DNA from: Ga0077527 sp964486865 | GTDB taxonomy: Bacteria > Pseudomonadota > Gammaproteobacteria > Burkholderiales > SG8-41 | NCBI GenBank assembly: GCA_964486865.1 | Contig: CAZAOZ010000014.1 | Span: forward strand, 1-62,180 | Length of the DNA stretch: 62,180 nucleotides | Direction of reading: 5' to 3' | Part shown: positions 8,283 through 16,390 of the stretch, piece by piece | How the letters are laid out: each line of letters starts with the position of its first letter | Numbering within the stretch: position 1 is the stretch's first letter | Translations under genes and position numbers: made by a program | Notes under the pieces: model-generated | Told to the model about the DNA's origin: nothing | Database searches by the model: none | What the model saw: the letters and a program-made list of their open reading frames with translations, nothing else

Positions 8283-9159
8283 CCATCGCGGAGACCAGGC
8301 GGAGGGATTGCGGCGGATGCTCGGGCTGGAGCGCGTGCGCACCATTGCGCTGCTGGGCGCCCGGAATCAGGCGGGCGCGACGAGTTGTGTCACGAATCTC
8401 GCCGTTGCGCTCGGACTGGCGGGACGCCGCGTGCTGATCATCGACGAGCATTTTGGACCGGCGAACGTTTCCGGTCTGCTCGGCGTGGCTGCGCGCACCG
8501 AATTGAAACACCTGCTGGACGGCGAGTGCCGGCTGGAACAGGTGCTGCAGAAAGGGCCGCACGGCATCCGGGTGCTGCCCGCGGCAAGCGGCGCGCGCGC
8601 GCTGGGCCGGCTGACGCCGCTGCAGCGCGACCGGGCGACGGCGGAGTTGTGCGTGCTCGATGAGTTGTGCGATATCGTGCTGGTGGATGCCGTGGCGCCC
8701 ACGGCGCTTCAGGCAACAACCTTTGCCGGAGCGGCGCAGGAAACCGTCATGGTGCTGGAGCCGGATGCCACTTCGATTACCCAGGCTTACACGCGGATCA
8801 AGCATCTGCGCAGCCGCCACGGCACCACGCATTTTCGTCTGCTCGTCAACCTTGCCACCGATGTGACCGGTGCGCAGCGCGCTTGCGACAATCTCGCGCA
8901 GGCGGCGCGCGGATTTCTTGATGCAACGCTGGAATATGCCGGCACCGTGCCTGCCGATCCGGCAATGCGTCTGGCGGCACAGCAGTTTGTGCCGGTCGTG
9001 GTGAACGATCCGGGATCCCCTGCCGCACGCAGTTTTCAGCGCATGGCGCGGGTCATTCTGGAATGGCCGGCGCGGCAGCGCGGCGCCGGTACGCCCGATG
9101 CGCTGTTTCACCGTGTGATTCAAACCAGTCGGCCCCGTGCGGCCGGCGCAGGAGCCTGA
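8275..9159 (+). CDS. flhG: FlhG/FleN-type ParA-like flagellar number regulator, degenerate P-loop
   Basis: FlhG (FleN) belongs to the MinD/ParA ATPases and limits flagellar number together with FlhF. The order flhF-flhG-fliA and the fold pattern (LLGARNQAGATS, then RRVLIIDEH and CDIVLVDAV) identify it. The P-loop is unusual: MinD proteins have KGGVGKT, whereas here the aligned residues read RNQAGAT, so both the signature lysine and the catalytic lysine are missing. The start is GTG at 8275, preceded by AGGAGGG (8263-8269) and overlapping the flhF stop; this gives 294 residues. Whether it binds ATP is doubtful. Confidence 0.88.
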   Translation: MFDHRGDQAEGLRRMLGLERVRTIALLGARNQAGATSCVTNLAVALGLAGRRVLIIDEHFGPANVSGLLGVAARTELKHLLDGECRLEQVLQKGPHGIRVLPAASGARALGRLTPLQRDRATAELCVLDELCDIVLVDAVAPTALQATTFAGAAQETVMVLEPDATSITQAYTRIKHLRSRHGTTHFRLLVNLATDVTGAQRACDNLAQAARGFLDATLEYAGTVPADPAMRLAAQQFVPVVVNDPGSPAARSFQRMARVILEWPARQRGAGTPDALFHRVIQTSRPRAAGAGA

Positions 9160-9161
9160 TC

Positions 9162-9875
9162 ATGTACGATGCTTCCAACCAAAACGAAGTCGAGCAATGC
9201 GTAATCAAATTTGCGCCGCTGGTCAAACGGATTGCCCATCACATGATGGCGGCATTGCCGCCCTCGGTGATGGTGGACGACGTGATCCAGTCCGGCATGA
9301 TGGGATTGCTTGATGCGGCGCGGCGCTATACCGAGACCGAGGGGGCGCAATTCGAAACTTATGCCGTGCAGCGCATTCGCGGCGCCATGCTCGACGGGCT
9401 GCGGCAGGCGGACTGGCTGCCGCGCACGTTGCGCCGGTCCCTGCGGGGGATCGAGGCAATGATCAGCAGACTGGAGCAGCGCAACGGGCGTCCGCCGTCG
9501 GAGAAGGAACTGGCTGCCGCGCTCGATATGCCTCTGGCCGATTACCAGCATCTGCTGCAGGAAGCCCGCGGCTACCAACTGGTTTCCTATGAGGATTTCA
9601 AGGGTGGCGAAGAGGAATCGTTCGTTGATCGCTACTGCACCGACGGCCGCCCCGACCCGCTGACGTTCCTGATGGAGCGCGCCGTGCGCGAAGATCTGGT
9701 CGCCGCCATTGCGGATCTGCCGGATCGTGAAAAGAAGGTGATGGGCCTGTATTACGAGCAGGATCTCAATCTGCGGGAAATCGGCGAAGTGCTCGGCGTC
9801 AGCGAGTCACGGATTTGCCAGTTGCATACCCAGGCGATCGCACGGCTGCGGGCACGGTTGCGGCAGAGCGCCTGA
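9162..9875 (+). CDS. fliA: Flagellar sigma factor FliA (sigma-28)
   Basis: FliA directs RNA polymerase to late flagellar genes and is held back by FlgM until the hook is complete. The 237-residue protein has region 2 (VEQCVIKFAPLVKRIAHHMM, then DDVIQSGMMGLLDAARRY and QRIRGAMLDGLRQADWLPR), region 3 and region 4 (LPDREKKVMGLYYEQDLN with the helix-turn-helix LREIGEVLGVSESRICQLH). ATG 9162 is two bases after flhG and matches the usual N-terminus. Its likely targets in this window are the TAAA-N15-GCCGTTAA-like sites before motA, flgM, flgK, fliC and the GGDEF gene. Confidence 0.97.
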   Translation: MYDASNQNEVEQCVIKFAPLVKRIAHHMMAALPPSVMVDDVIQSGMMGLLDAARRYTETEGAQFETYAVQRIRGAMLDGLRQADWLPRTLRRSLRGIEAMISRLEQRNGRPPSEKELAAALDMPLADYQHLLQEARGYQLVSYEDFKGGEEESFVDRYCTDGRPDPLTFLMERAVREDLVAAIADLPDREKKVMGLYYEQDLNLREIGEVLGVSESRICQLHTQAIARLRARLRQSA

Positions 9876-9920
9876 GCGGCGTACACGTCCCGCTGCGCCG
9901 TCCGCGCGGCGATCAGCGCA

Positions 9921-10037
9921 TTACTCAGTAGTCGCCAACATGGGCGACAGCACGTAGGGTGGGCAAAGCGTCCCCCAAGAGGACTTCTTGCTGGGCGCAG
10001 CGTGCCCACGCGGACACGCTTATCGACTGCTGAGTAA
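9921..10037. repeat. 117-bp repeat element with 14-bp terminal inverted repeats
   Basis: The ends TTACTCAGTAGTCG (9921-9934) and CGACTGCTGAGTAA (10024-10037) are inverted copies differing at one position. Inside, GTGGGCAAAGCG pairs imperfectly with CGCAGCGTGCCCAC around a core with TCCCCCAAGAGGACTTCTT. That core resembles the element at 49786-49833 and 58061-58109. There is no coding capacity. It looks like a MITE-like or REP-type element placed after fliA, where chemotaxis genes often lie in related loci. Confidence 0.65.
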
Positions 10038-10047
10038 GTATCGGGAT

Positions 10048-10067
10048 TGCGGGCCGTCCGGCCCGCA
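10048..10067. terminator. Hairpin between convergent fliA and flgN
   Basis: TGCGGGCCG and CGGCCCGCA form a perfect 9-bp GC-rich stem with a two-base loop, three bases beyond the flgN stop. There is no T-run on either strand, so it may need Rho or serve only as a 3' stabiliser. Confidence 0.45.
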
Positions 10068-10069
10068 GC

Positions 10070-10555
10070 TCAAGCCGCGCCGAGCTGGCGCGAACCCCAC
10101 AGGCCGACAGCCTGGCCATCCTTGCCGTAGAGGTTGCCGGAGCGGGCGGCTGCCGCCAGCGCGGAGAGCGCCTGCTGGTTGGATTGCAGGCGGGTCGCGA
10201 TCAACGCGCCATTCGCCTGATTGGCCTGATTGGCCTGATGGGTGAGTTTCAACAAGGCGTGCCAGGCGCCGGCAAGCACCGCCGCTTCGGGGTGGGCCGC
10301 CAGCCATCCATCCATGCCCCGGCGATCCGGGGCGCAGCGCTGGGATTGCAGAAAGGCGCGGCGGCGCTCCGCCAGGCCGGCGAGTTTCTGCAGCCAGCCG
10401 GATTTGCGCGCGATCTGCGCGCCGACCGCATCGGCGTTACCGCGCAGCAGGCACTCCTGCTCGTCCTGCAGCAGCGCAAGGAACTGCTGCATGGCTGCGC
10501 ATTCTTCGCGCAGGTCGGCGGCGATGCCGTCGGTGGTCGGCGCCAGCGTGGCCAT
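10070..10555 (-). CDS. flgN: Flagellar export chaperone FlgN
   Basis: FlgN is the cytoplasmic chaperone that escorts FlgK and FlgL to the export gate. The 161-residue, mostly helical protein has the family pattern of a long N-terminal helix (LREECAAMQQFLALLQDEQE, about 15-34) and a central KSGWLQKLAGLAERRRAFL segment. It follows flgM by 19 bases, the usual flgM-flgN order. An in-frame triple repeat of a 9-bp unit (about 10216-10240) encodes QANQANQAN near residues 112-120, at a spot tolerant of length change. Confidence 0.85.
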   Translation of the reverse strand: MATLAPTTDGIAADLREECAAMQQFLALLQDEQECLLRGNADAVGAQIARKSGWLQKLAGLAERRRAFLQSQRCAPDRRGMDGWLAAHPEAAVLAGAWHALLKLTHQANQANQANGALIATRLQSNQQALSALAAAARSGNLYGKDGQAVGLWGSRQLGAA

Positions 10556-10574
10556 AAAGAGTTCCAGGCCTGTA

Positions 10575-10883
10575 CTAGGCTTTATGCGAGCGGATCAGCT
10601 CGCGCACGGTGTCGATGAGCCTGTCGGCTACCGCGTCGGCATTGACCTTGAAACGGCCGTCGGTAATGGCCTGCTTGATTTCTTCGACGCGCGCCGTATC
10701 AACGACCTGGGTATCGCCCAGGCGCGACTCGATCTCGCGCATGCGCGCCGACAGCGGACTCAATTGCACTGTCGAGGCGGACGGCGCGGCGTCCTTGCGC
10801 GCATCGGTGCGTGCGGACAACCCTTTTTCGTCCGTTGCGGCACCGCTGATGACGGATTTGATGCCGTTACCTTCGATTTTCAT
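10575..10883 (-). CDS. flgM: Anti-sigma-28 factor FlgM
   Basis: FlgM binds FliA and is exported once the hook is complete, releasing late gene expression. The 102-residue protein has the loosely structured N-terminus (MKIEGNGIKSV) and the conserved C-terminal sigma-binding half (VDTARVEEIKQAITDGRFKV, then ADRLIDTVRELI). It is preceded by a predicted sigma-28 promoter (10973-10999) and a perfect inverted repeat in the leader (10923-10956), and is followed by flgN. Confidence 0.95.
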   Translation of the reverse strand: MKIEGNGIKSVISGAATDEKGLSARTDARKDAAPSASTVQLSPLSARMREIESRLGDTQVVDTARVEEIKQAITDGRFKVNADAVADRLIDTVRELIRSHKA

Positions 10884-10922
10884 GACTGCCCCCTGTCTGT
10901 GAACTGCAAATACTTTTACGGC

Positions 10923-10956
10923 CGTTGCCGGAACGACTTGAGCCGTTCCGGCAACG
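10923..10956 (-). promoter_or_regulatory. Perfect 13-bp inverted repeat in the flgM leader
   Basis: CGTTGCCGGAACG (10923-10935) and CGTTCCGGCAACG (10944-10956) are exact inverted copies around an 8-base loop. If transcription starts near 10966, the flgM mRNA begins with this stem-loop, about 40 nt ahead of the start codon. It could protect the message, bind a protein, or act as a DNA operator. No T-run follows in the flgM direction, which argues against a simple terminator. Confidence 0.7.
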
Positions 10957-10972
10957 CGCCGAGGTGTCTGTA

Positions 10973-10999
10973 ATTACGGCATTGCTGCGGAAACCTTTA
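10973..10999 (-). promoter_or_regulatory. Predicted sigma-28 promoter of flgM-flgN
   Basis: Read on the minus strand: TAAA (10999-10996), 15 bases, GCCGTAAT (10980-10973). Both the spacing and the GCCG half of the -10 fit FliA promoters. flgM is FliA-controlled in many bacteria, which supports the call. Confidence 0.6.
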
Positions 11000-11075
11000 G
11001 GGTAATTTAACCTGTTGATTTGTATGAATAAATTAAGGTGCCATCGAATAAGGGAGACCTTTGATCAGCGCTGCC

Positions 11076-11780
11076 TTAATTATTGATCTCGACAATGCCG
11101 CCGTTGCGGGCAATGCCGTGGATGGTCTGGCCGGATGGCGAACGGACCTGCACGACCTGGCCCAGCACGCCCTGGGACAACGCCTTGCCGTCCGCGGTGA
11201 CTTCAAAACCCCGGCCCTTGGCCACCAGTTTCACGCTCTGGCCCTGCTGGATGACGGTCGGCGCGCGCAGCAGGTCGGTGCGCACGGGTTGGCCTGCCGC
11301 CAGCGTTCCGGAGAGCGTCCGGCCGAGCACCTGCGCCGGATCCTGCGCAATGCCGGCGGGCAACTGTGTCAGGTCGCCGGTGGCCGCAGTGTAGTCATTG
11401 GCGCCCAGCGTCTGTCCCTGGGTCAGCGGCCGCGCCGCGACGAGATAGGTGCCGGTAATGCGTACGGTCACCGGTACATAGATGGTCCATGCCGACGGAC
11501 TGGCACAACGCACGCCGAGGTTGGTCCTGCCCCACAACCGCGCACCCGGCGGCGTGAATACTTCGGGCGCCGGACATGCCGGCAGCGTGAGGCGCGTATC
11601 AATGGCGCCGACGCTGTGTTCCACCTGCCCCGGCAACCCGCCGGTCTGCACGCGCAGGTATTCATCGACCGCGGAAATGATTGCGGCAGGAGTCTGTACA
11701 GGTTGCGCCGCACGGCTTTGCGCGGCGGCGGCCAGCACCACCATGCCGGCCGTCAGCAGAGTAAGGAACTTGTGATCCAT
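11076..11780 (-). CDS. flgA: Flagellar P-ring assembly chaperone FlgA
   Basis: FlgA is a periplasmic protein needed to assemble FlgI into the P-ring. The 234-residue product has a clear signal peptide (hydrophobic TLLTAGMVVLAAAAQSRA, cleavage near residue 25) and the SAF/FlgA C-terminal domain (LVAARPLTQGQTLGANDY, VGRTLSGTLAAGQPVR-like stretch, GQVVQVRSPSGQTIHGIA). It is divergent from flgB, a common arrangement, and leads towards flgM. Confidence 0.95.
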   Translation of the reverse strand: MDHKFLTLLTAGMVVLAAAAQSRAAQPVQTPAAIISAVDEYLRVQTGGLPGQVEHSVGAIDTRLTLPACPAPEVFTPPGARLWGRTNLGVRCASPSAWTIYVPVTVRITGTYLVAARPLTQGQTLGANDYTAATGDLTQLPAGIAQDPAQVLGRTLSGTLAAGQPVRTDLLRAPTVIQQGQSVKLVAKGRGFEVTADGKALSQGVLGQVVQVRSPSGQTIHGIARNGGIVEINN

Positions 11781-11968
11781 CGGCGATGCTCCTGTTGGTG
11801 CGTCAGCGGCAAATTCCGGTTGTCCATTGCCTATTGCGGCAGATTTTGCCGTGACTGCACGTGCGGCGGCGGTCGAAATTGAGTGCCTTTTACGGTCTTA
11901 ATTCGCCCATGACGATGCCGCGGACGCGCCTACGATTCAGGCACATTTTATGCAAGGCGGGGAGTGTC

Positions 11969-12370
11969 ATGAAATCTTCACTCGACCAGGTACTCGGTTT
12001 CCACGAAAAAGCACTCGATCTGCGGGCGCAGCGCCAGCAGTTGATCGCGTCGAACATCGCCAACGCGGACACGCCGAACTACAAGGCGCGCGACATCGAC
12101 TTTCGCGCCGCGATGGACGCAGCGCAGGGCGGCCGTACGCAATCCGGCGGCCTCGCGCGCACGGCGGCAGGACACCTGCCGGGCACCGGCGGCAGCGCTG
12201 CCGGCGCGCCGCTGCTGTACCGCTCCACGGTCCAGGCCAGCATTGACGGCAACACCGTGGACATGGATGTGGAGCGCGCGCACTTCGCCGACAACGCGCT
12301 GCGTTATGAAGCCAATCTGACGTTCATCAGCGGCCAGATCAAGACCATGCTGTCCGCCATACAGGGATAA
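11969..12370 (+). CDS. flgB: Flagellar proximal rod protein FlgB
   Basis: FlgB is the first proximal rod subunit. The 133-residue protein begins MKSSLDQVLGFHEKALDLRA and has the rod-protein signature IASNIANADTPNYKARDIDF at about 25-45, and the C-terminal helix that packs in the rod. ATG 11969 was preferred over an upstream in-frame start because it matches the family N-terminus and has GGGGAG just upstream. It opens the flgBCDEFGHIJ operon. Confidence 0.96.
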   Translation: MKSSLDQVLGFHEKALDLRAQRQQLIASNIANADTPNYKARDIDFRAAMDAAQGGRTQSGGLARTAAGHLPGTGGSAAGAPLLYRSTVQASIDGNTVDMDVERAHFADNALRYEANLTFISGQIKTMLSAIQG

Positions 12371-12374
12371 ACAC

Positions 12375-12779
12375 ATGTCGCTATTCCGCGTTTTTGATGT
12401 TGCCAGCAGCGCGCTGACCGCGCAATCGCACCGGCTCAATACCACCGCCTCGAATCTGGCCAACGCGGATTCGGTGACCAGTTCCACCGGCCAGCCGTAC
12501 CGCGCCAGACATGTTGTGTTTACGACGGCGCCGGTCGGAACTGAAGGCGCGGCCGGCGTGCGCGTGTCCGGCGTGGTCGAGGACACCTCGCCGCTGCGCC
12601 AGATACACGATCCCAAAAATCCGGCTGCCGACGCCAACGGCTATGTCAGCCTGCCCAATGTCAACGTGGTCGAGGAAATGGTCAACATGATTTCGGCATC
12701 GCGGTCCTATCAGACCAACGCCGAAATGATGAACACCGCCAAGACGCTGTTGATGAAAACCCTCAATATCGGACAGTAG
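12375..12779 (+). CDS. flgC: Flagellar proximal rod protein FlgC
   Basis: FlgC is a proximal rod subunit built between FlgB and FlgF/FlgG. The 134-residue protein has SQHRLNTTASNLANADSVT-type N-terminal rod motif (residues about 17-35) and the closing NVVEEMVNMISASRSYQTNA motif. It lies four bases after flgB. Confidence 0.97.
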   Translation: MSLFRVFDVASSALTAQSHRLNTTASNLANADSVTSSTGQPYRARHVVFTTAPVGTEGAAGVRVSGVVEDTSPLRQIHDPKNPAADANGYVSLPNVNVVEEMVNMISASRSYQTNAEMMNTAKTLLMKTLNIGQ

Positions 12780-12789
12780 GAGCCTACCC

Positions 12790-13527
12790 ATGGCACTTCC
12801 CGTAATCCAGGCCATCGGCGCCGGCTTGAGCGCCTTCAATGCGGCGAACACCGTTTCTTCGTGGCTGAATGGCGACAGCAAAGCGACGGCAGCCGCAGGC
12901 GCAACGGCTGCCGCTTCCGCTGCAGGCCAGCCCAAGGCTGCCGATCAGGAAGACCGCTTCCTGCGCCTGCTGGTGACGCAGATGCGCAATCAGGATCCGC
13001 TCAACCCGATGGACAACGCGCAGGTCACCACGCAGATGGCGCAGATCAGCACGGTGTCCGGTGTGGACAAGCTCAACAGCAGTATCGAAAAACTGTCGCA
13101 GTCGATGCTGTCGTCGCAGTCGCTGCAGTCGGCGGCGGTGATCGGTCACCAGGTGCTGGCTGCGGGCGCTGCGCTGTCACTCGGCGCCACCGGCGCCAAT
13201 GGCGCACTGGAACTCGGCCAGTCCGCGGATCGTGTGCAGGTCATCATCGCCACGCCGGCCGGCGCCGTGGTGCGCCGCCTCGAGCTTGGCGCGCAGAATG
13301 CCGGAACCTTCGGTTTCCAGTGGGACGGCATGACCGATGGCGGAGGGCGCGCGCCGCAGGGCAATTACATATTCCAGGTGGCCGCCGCCAGCGGCGGCAA
13401 GAGCATCCCGGCCACCACACTGACCGCAGGGCGCGTCGCCGGCATCAGTTTCGACAACGGCAACCTGATCCTCAATATCGAGAACGGCGCCGATCTGCCG
13501 GTTGCCGACGTTCGACGCATTCTTTAA
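12790..13527 (+). CDS. flgD: Flagellar hook capping protein FlgD
   Basis: FlgD caps the growing hook and is lost when hook-associated proteins are added. The 245-residue product carries the conserved N-terminal block DRFLRLLVTQMRNQDPLNPM (about 57-76) and the FlgD tudor/Ig-like C-terminal domain (FGFQWDGMTDGGGRAPQG). It lies between flgC and flgE as usual. Confidence 0.96.
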   Translation: MALPVIQAIGAGLSAFNAANTVSSWLNGDSKATAAAGATAAASAAGQPKAADQEDRFLRLLVTQMRNQDPLNPMDNAQVTTQMAQISTVSGVDKLNSSIEKLSQSMLSSQSLQSAAVIGHQVLAAGAALSLGATGANGALELGQSADRVQVIIATPAGAVVRRLELGAQNAGTFGFQWDGMTDGGGRAPQGNYIFQVAAASGGKSIPATTLTAGRVAGISFDNGNLILNIENGADLPVADVRRIL

Positions 13528-13554
13528 TCCGGACTTTACTGAACAGGAGACACC

Positions 13555-14793
13555 ATGGGCTTTCAATCGGGACTCAGCGGACTCAACGCCGCATCAAAAA
13601 ATCTTGACGTGATCGGCAACAACGTCGCCAATGCCAACACGGTGGGCTTCAAGAGCGCGCGCGCGCTCTTCTCCGACGTTTTTGCCGCGTCGCTGACCGG
13701 CGCCGGCACGGGTCAGGTCGGCATCGGTACCAAGGTATCGAGAATCCAGCAGGAATTCACCCAGGGCAACATCTCGGTGACCAACAATCCGCTGGACGTG
13801 GCGATCAACGGCGGCGGATTTTTCCGGCTGAGCGACAATGGAACGATCACCTATTCCCGCAACGGCCAGTTTCATCTGGACAGCGCGGGTTATATCGTCA
13901 GCGCCGACGGCCTGCAGCTCACCGGTTACCCGATCGATACCGCCGGCAACGTGATTCCGTCGTCACCGCAGCCGCTGCAGCTGTCAACCGCGGACATTCC
14001 GCCCCAGGCAACCACTGCATTCGACGCCACGCTCAATCTGGATTCGCGCGCGACGCCGATCGCCGTGGCTTTCAGTCCTGCCGATCCGGCGACTTATACC
14101 AGTTCGACGTCCGGCACGCTCTATGACACGCTGGGCAATTCGCACATATTCACCATGTACTTCGTCAAAACGGCGACCGGCGGGCAGTGGTCGGTGCATG
14201 GCACGGTGGACGGCGGCGCCGTTGCCGGTGTCAACCTTGGCGCCGGCGCCGGCAACCCGGCAACCCTCAACTTCAATTCCAGCGGCGTGCTGACCACAGG
14301 CATGCCGTTCGCCGGAGTCAGCGTGGCCGTGGCGGGCGGCGCAGTGACGCCGCTGGCCTTTGATCTGGATTTTACCGGCACGTCGCAATTCGGCGCTGGG
14401 TTCGGTGTGAGCTCCCTGGCGCAGGACGGTTATACCTCCGGGCGCCTGACGGGATTCAACATCGGCGGCGACGGCGTGCTGAGCGGCCGTTACTCCAACG
14501 GGCAGGCTGCGCAACTCGGCCAGATCGTGCTCGCGAATTTTGCCAACCCGTCAGGCCTGCAGTCACTCGGCAATAACCAGTGGGAAGAAACTTCGGATTC
14601 CGGTCTGGCGGTCGTCGGTGCTCCGAAAACCTCCAGCCTGGGCGTGCTGCAATCGGCGGCCCAGGAAGATTCAAATGTCGACCTGACGCAGGAGCTGGTG
14701 AACATGATTACCGCGCAGCGTGTCTATCAGGCCAATGCGCAGAGCATCAAGACCCAGGACCAGGTGCTGCAGACTCTGGTCAACCTCCGCTGA
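13555..14793 (+). CDS. flgE: Flagellar hook protein FlgE
   Basis: FlgE polymerises into the hook, the universal joint. The 412-residue protein has the N-terminal rod/hook motif (LDVIGNNVANANTVGFKSAR, about 18-37), the FlgE D2 region with FDATLNLDSR, and the C-terminal LVNMITAQRVYQANAQSIKT. Length is typical for a single-D2-domain hook protein. RBS AGGAGA precedes ATG 13555. Confidence 0.97.
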   Translation: MGFQSGLSGLNAASKNLDVIGNNVANANTVGFKSARALFSDVFAASLTGAGTGQVGIGTKVSRIQQEFTQGNISVTNNPLDVAINGGGFFRLSDNGTITYSRNGQFHLDSAGYIVSADGLQLTGYPIDTAGNVIPSSPQPLQLSTADIPPQATTAFDATLNLDSRATPIAVAFSPADPATYTSSTSGTLYDTLGNSHIFTMYFVKTATGGQWSVHGTVDGGAVAGVNLGAGAGNPATLNFNSSGVLTTGMPFAGVSVAVAGGAVTPLAFDLDFTGTSQFGAGFGVSSLAQDGYTSGRLTGFNIGGDGVLSGRYSNGQAAQLGQIVLANFANPSGLQSLGNNQWEETSDSGLAVVGAPKTSSLGVLQSAAQEDSNVDLTQELVNMITAQRVYQANAQSIKTQDQVLQTLVNLR

Positions 14794-14812
14794 CGCAGAA
14801 TAATCCGACGCC

Positions 14813-15553
14813 ATGGACCGCCTGATCTACGTCGCGATGAGCGGCGCCAAACACACCATGCAGCAGCAGGCAACGGTGTCGAACAATCTTGCCAACCTGA
14901 CGACCACCGGGTACCGCGCGCAGAACATCGCTTTCCGCGCGACGCCGGTGTTCGGCGAGGGCATGCCTACCCGGGCTTTTGTTCTCGACTCCACTCCCGG
15001 CGCCGATTTCCGGCCCGGCGCCATCCAGCATACCGATCGCGAACTCGACGTTGCGGTGGAAGGACGCGGATGGATCGCCGTGCAGGCGGCGGACGGCAGC
15101 GAGGCCTACACCCGCGCCGGCAGTCTCGAAATCAACGGCAACGGGGTGCTGCAGACGCGCAGCGGACTGAACATCATGGGTGACGGCGGACCGATCTCGA
15201 TTCCGCCCGATACGCGCGTGACCATCGGCCGCGACGGCACGATCTCGACGGTGCCGCAGGGCAACCGGCCGAATCAGGCTGCGTCGGTCGGGCGCATCAA
15301 ACTGGTCAACCCGGACGAAGCGCAACTGGTGCGCGGCGCCGACGGCTTGTTCCGTCTCGCGGCCGGCGGCGCAGCGCCTGATGATGCGCAGGTCAAACTG
15401 ATCGGCGGCGCGCTTGAAGGCAGCAACGTCAACGCCGTCGATGCCATGGTCAGCATGATCACGCTGGCCCGGCAGTTCGAGATGCAGATCAAGATGCTGC
15501 AGAACGCCGAGAGCAACGAACGCCAGGCCAATCAGATACTGGCTGCCCGATAG
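14813..15553 (+). CDS. flgF: Flagellar proximal rod protein FlgF
   Basis: FlgF is the rod subunit preceding FlgG. The 246-residue protein starts MDRLIYVAMSGAKHTMQQQA, has TVSNNLANLTTTGYRAQNIA for the rod motif, RELDVAVEGRGWIAVQ in the middle, and ends with AVDAMVSMITLARQFEMQIK. It sits 19 bases after flgE. Confidence 0.97.
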   Translation: MDRLIYVAMSGAKHTMQQQATVSNNLANLTTTGYRAQNIAFRATPVFGEGMPTRAFVLDSTPGADFRPGAIQHTDRELDVAVEGRGWIAVQAADGSEAYTRAGSLEINGNGVLQTRSGLNIMGDGGPISIPPDTRVTIGRDGTISTVPQGNRPNQAASVGRIKLVNPDEAQLVRGADGLFRLAAGGAAPDDAQVKLIGGALEGSNVNAVDAMVSMITLARQFEMQIKMLQNAESNERQANQILAAR

Positions 15554-15584
15554 AAGATCGCCTGCCCAAACAACGGAGTCAATC

Positions 15585-16367
15585 ATGATTCGCTCACTGT
15601 GGATTTCAAAAACCGGTCTTGATGCGCAGCAGACGCAGATGGACGTGATCGCCAACAACCTGGCCAACGTGTCCACCAGCGGTTTCAAGCGCGCGCGCGC
15701 GGTGTTCGAGGATCTGCTCTACCAGACCATCCGCCAGCCCGGCGCGCAGTCTTCACAGCAAACACAACTGCCCACCGGCCTGCAGCTCGGGACGGGGGTG
15801 CGCCCGGTGGCCACCACAAGGATTTTTTCGCAGGGCAACCTGCAGCAGACCGGCAATCCGCTGGATGTGGCGATCCAGGGCAACGGGTTTTTCCAGGTAT
15901 TGATGCCCGACGGCAGCACCGCTTACACGCGCGACGGCTCGTTTCAGACGGACAGCCAGGGGCAGCTGGTGACCTCCAGCGGGTTCGCCGTGCAGCCCGC
16001 CATCACCATTCCCCCCAATTCCCTGTCGATCACCATCGGCCGCGACGGCGTGGTGTCCGTAGTGCGTGCGGGCGCCGCCGCGCCGAGCCAGGTCGGTTCG
16101 CTGCAACTGGTGAGTTTCACCAATCCCGCGGGCCTGCAGAGCTTCGGCGAGAACCTCTATCTTGAAACGGCTGCTTCCGGCACGCCCAGCGCCAACGCGC
16201 CCGGCAGCAACGGCCTGGGGCTGCTCAACCAGGGGTATGCCGAGACTTCCAACGTCAATGTCGTGGAGGAACTGGTGTCGATGATTCAGACCCAGCGGGC
16301 CTATGAGCTCAACTCCAAAGCCATTTCCACCTCGGATCAGATGCTGCAGAAACTGACGCAGCTGTAA
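15585..16367 (+). CDS. flgG: Flagellar distal rod protein FlgG
   Basis: FlgG builds the distal rod crossing the periplasm. The 260-residue protein opens MIRSLWISKTGLDAQQTQMD and has VIANNLANVSTSGFKRARAV, NPLDVAIQGNGFFQVLMPDG and the C-terminal NVVEELVSMIQTQRAYELNS, all diagnostic. A strong AACGGAG ribosome site lies before ATG 15585. Confidence 0.98.
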   Translation: MIRSLWISKTGLDAQQTQMDVIANNLANVSTSGFKRARAVFEDLLYQTIRQPGAQSSQQTQLPTGLQLGTGVRPVATTRIFSQGNLQQTGNPLDVAIQGNGFFQVLMPDGSTAYTRDGSFQTDSQGQLVTSSGFAVQPAITIPPNSLSITIGRDGVVSVVRAGAAAPSQVGSLQLVSFTNPAGLQSFGENLYLETAASGTPSANAPGSNGLGLLNQGYAETSNVNVVEELVSMIQTQRAYELNSKAISTSDQMLQKLTQL

Positions 16368-16390
16368 TCCACACACACACGGATAACCCC

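Noticed and set aside
11031..11078. AATTAAGG...CCTTAATT inverted repeat at the end of flgA as a terminator
   Set aside because: Eight-base AT-rich arms with a loop over 30 bases and no T-run make a stable terminator unlikely.
11938..11955. Sigma-54-like GG-N10-GC site (AGGCACATTTTATGCAA) before flgB
   Set aside because: The match is good, but transcription would start about four bases before the flgB ATG and exclude its ribosome site GGGGAG. Unless flgB is read from a leaderless message, it is likely chance.
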